In this document: piece by piece, positions 31,816 through 33,367 of the stretch
Position numbering within the stretch: the stretch's first letter is position 1
How the letters are laid out: every line of letters starts with the position of its first letter
Assembly (NCBI GenBank): GCA_017617295.1
Contig: JAFZWN010000123.1
Location: 1 to 33,367 of the forward strand
Length of the DNA stretch: 33,367 bases
Direction: 5' to 3'
From: Clostridiales bacterium
GTDB taxonomy: Bacteria; Bacillota; Clostridia; Saccharofermentanales; Saccharofermentanaceae
Translations under genes and position numbers: made by a program
The notes under the pieces: generated by a model
Database searches by the model: none
The model's input: the letters and a program-made list of their open reading frames with translations, nothing else
What the model was told of the DNA's origin: nothing

Positions 31816-33367
31816 TCACTGTTCCCTCTTTTTACGGGTCAGGAAGATCATGCCGGAAAGAGATACAACAGACAGTGCTATTACCGCAAATGCTGCAATA
31901 CGTGTTCCGCTTATGCCCTCACCCGTAGCGGCTACCACATCTCTCGTAACAGTAGCATTTGAAGCGGCAGTTGACGGGGCGGAATTGACGGTGGCCGTAG
32001 TGACAACAGCAGCGTCAACGGCAGAGTCTGTGACGGCATTATCTGAATGCCTTGCTTCACTTAATACTCTGTCTTGAAATGAAGAATCAGTTGCCGATGT
32101 ATCTGTAGCAACAGGAACAGATGACCCGGTTGCTGAAGTATCAGATGACGAATCAGTTACCGAAGTATCAGAAGATGACACGGTTGCCGAAGTATCAGAT
32201 GATGACTCTGACGCCGCAGTCTCCGAAGGCGTTGTCTCTGAAGGCACGGAAGATTCCGTAACCGAAGGCTCCGTTGACTCGGAAGGAGCAGTCGATTCGG
32301 AGGACTCGGAAGATTCGGATGTTTGAGAAGATTCCGTAGTCGAGGTAACAGGAACATCATAACAGTTAATGATATTGATCCTGTCATCGGTATCTGCATC
32401 AAGATTCATTACCGTAAACTGTTCAGAGGTCGATACAATATTAGTGGCGTCAGACCTGACAAAATAGCAGTTATCACCAAAATTGGCTACATCTTCCCCA
32501 ATAGTCACCTGAAAGTAATGAGTGGGGAATCCGTGAAGGGAAACAGTCTCATTAGCATGAAGAACAAAAGAAAAAGTTCCCTGATCATCGGTTGTATATG
32601 TCTCAGAAGAATTATCCGATCTGACGACAGTAAAAGGCTCGCCTTCTACGATCCTCTGGTCGAGAGTATTAAAGATACTGACTTCAACCGTAAATCCGTT
32701 ATCATCGGTACCGTTAAAAGTAACGGGATCGCCATTTCCGTCAACTACTGTCTTTGTAATCTCAACAACCTGTTCATCCGTCTCAAATACGGCACCGAGA
32801 ATAGGCTGGTAATAGGAATTTTCCGGAATATACACATAAGCATCGTGCCCGGGAACAGAAGGACAGGTGTTTCTCAAATACTCAAACACGGGGACATAAA
32901 GCTGATTCCAAAGTGAATTTGGATCATTCAGGGGATCATCAGAAGCAACACCGTATTTTTCAGCACGACGGGCAAAGCCCGAAGTCTCATAATACTCTGA
33001 TCCCGTCGTATTCGAGGCACGGAAAGTGATCGCCCACATGATCATCTGAACATCATAATAATCATGAGAATACGCACCTCTGTTCTCATCAATAAACATT
33101 TGGACGCAATTTCTTGTCTGGGCAAGCTGATCGAGGAACTCAACTACACCCTGAGGATTAGAAGCAATACTCATGAGAAGGATCTTCTCATCATCAGTGA
33201 ACCTCGTATACTCCGACAGAACACTTCTCCTGTAAAACGCAGTCGTTTGCGGTGACCCCTTTGTGGAATCAAGACAAAAACCTACACCGGGTATCCGGTT
33301 AAAGTTAGAATCAAAAATGTTATCATTGTCGCAGAAGCTTTTAATATGATAAACCTCATTATCATCC
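31816..33367 (-). CDS. thioester-domain surface protein with Cna-B-like domain, 5' end outside window
   Basis: The frame is open through the right edge, so the true start and signal peptide lie beyond 33367; 516 codons are visible. The first part fits a thioester domain: Cys in VGFCLDSTKGSP (codon 33274-33276) and Gln in DVQMIMWAIT (codon 33046-33048), the pair expected to form the internal thioester that attaches to host or surface targets. A Cna-B-like segment follows (about 32400-32760), then a Ser/Thr/Glu-rich stalk with SSSDTS repeats, then a C-terminal tail of VAATGEG (31915-31935), hydrophobic helix and RKKREQ. This tail is laid out like a sortase signal but with VAATG where LPxTG is expected. 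It probably is a cell-wall anchored adhesin. Confidence 0.8.
   Translation of the reverse strand, partial: DDNEVYHIKSFCDNDNIFDSNFNRIPGVGFCLDSTKGSPQTTAFYRRSVLSEYTRFTDDEKILLMSIASNPQGVVEFLDQLAQTRNCVQMFIDENRGAYSHDYYDVQMIMWAITFRASNTTGSEYYETSGFARRAEKYGVASDDPLNDPNSLWNQLYVPVFEYLRNTCPSVPGHDAYVYIPENSYYQPILGAVFETDEQVVEITKTVVDGNGDPVTFNGTDDNGFTVEVSIFNTLDQRIVEGEPFTVVRSDNSSETYTTDDQGTFSFVLHANETVSLHGFPTHYFQVTIGEDVANFGDNCYFVRSDATNIVSTSEQFTVMNLDADTDDRINIINCYDVPVTSTTESSQTSESSESSESTAPSESTEPSVTESSVPSETTPSETAASESSSDTSATVSSSDTSVTDSSSDTSATGSSVPVATDTSATDSSFQDRVLSEARHSDNAVTDSAVDAAVVTTATVNSAPSTAASNATVTRDVVAATGEGISGTRIAAFAVIALSVVSLSGMIFLTRKKREQ

Noticed and set aside
31850-32402. frames opposite or out of phase with the Ser/Thr stalk
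   Set aside because: Low-complexity repeats in the stalk keep other frames open; no start signals.

Overview
The window looks like a chromosomal segment of an anaerobic member of the Clostridia. Gene content supports this: a rubredoxin/rubrerythrin oxidative-stress locus, ferredoxin-type indolepyruvate oxidoreductase, a membrane pyrophosphatase, AGGAGG-type ribosome binding sites, sigma-A-type promoters, many lipoproteins and a thioester-domain surface protein. A gut or rumen relative of Saccharofermentans/Oscillospirales would fit, but that is inference only. I see no prophage, transposase, CRISPR, tRNA or rRNA.

Layout. 1-425: a 52-nt-period array of inverted-repeat units and a terminator. 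426-2630: secreted DUF4214 protein. 2776-4896: one uninterrupted frame joining rubredoxin, an FMN glutamate-synthase-like domain and a complete rubrerythrin that also has its own ribosome binding site. 4897-5364: intergenic arrays. 5365-10142: two tandem paralogous lipoproteins with a C-terminal solute-binding-protein-like half. 10146-12862: decaying DUF6273 family cluster (one frameshifted copy, one intact AT-rich copy, one C-terminal remnant) plus remnants of another small gene. 12954-15065: hppA. 15237-17150: GH3 lipoprotein. 17246-17361: array. 17442-19845: iorA-iorB. 19939-24089: HAD phosphatase, CPBP protease, membrane proteins, a transglutaminase-like lipoprotein and an opposing 53-residue ORF. 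24133-24440: array. 24591-27880: aconitase-citrate synthase operon with a clear promoter. 27957-30452: SpoU methyltransferase, TM2 protein and infC-rpmI-rplT with a probable L20-type attenuator. 30518-31702: class I/II aminotransferase. 31816-33367: thioester-domain surface protein cut by the window edge.

How genes fit together. Aconitase and citrate synthase make isocitrate from oxaloacetate and acetyl-CoA, as in the biosynthetic route toward glutamate; IorAB and the aminotransferase belong to amino-acid metabolism; HppA couples pyrophosphate from biosynthesis to ion pumping; the rubredoxin-glutamate-synthase-rubrerythrin locus is probably for peroxide or redox defence. The secreted proteins suggest a saccharolytic, surface-interacting lifestyle.

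Most unusual observation. Four intergenic regions carry arrays of short units, each unit bounded by an inverted 7-13 bp motif. The motif differs between arrays (TTGTACCA, AATTCCCC/TTCAACC, TTGTCCC, GATGTACCA), but the spacing is nearly always 52, 62 or 63 nt (with 31/32 half-steps), that is about 5, 6 and 3 turns of B-DNA. The architecture is shared although the sequence is not. I do not recognise this as a known element.
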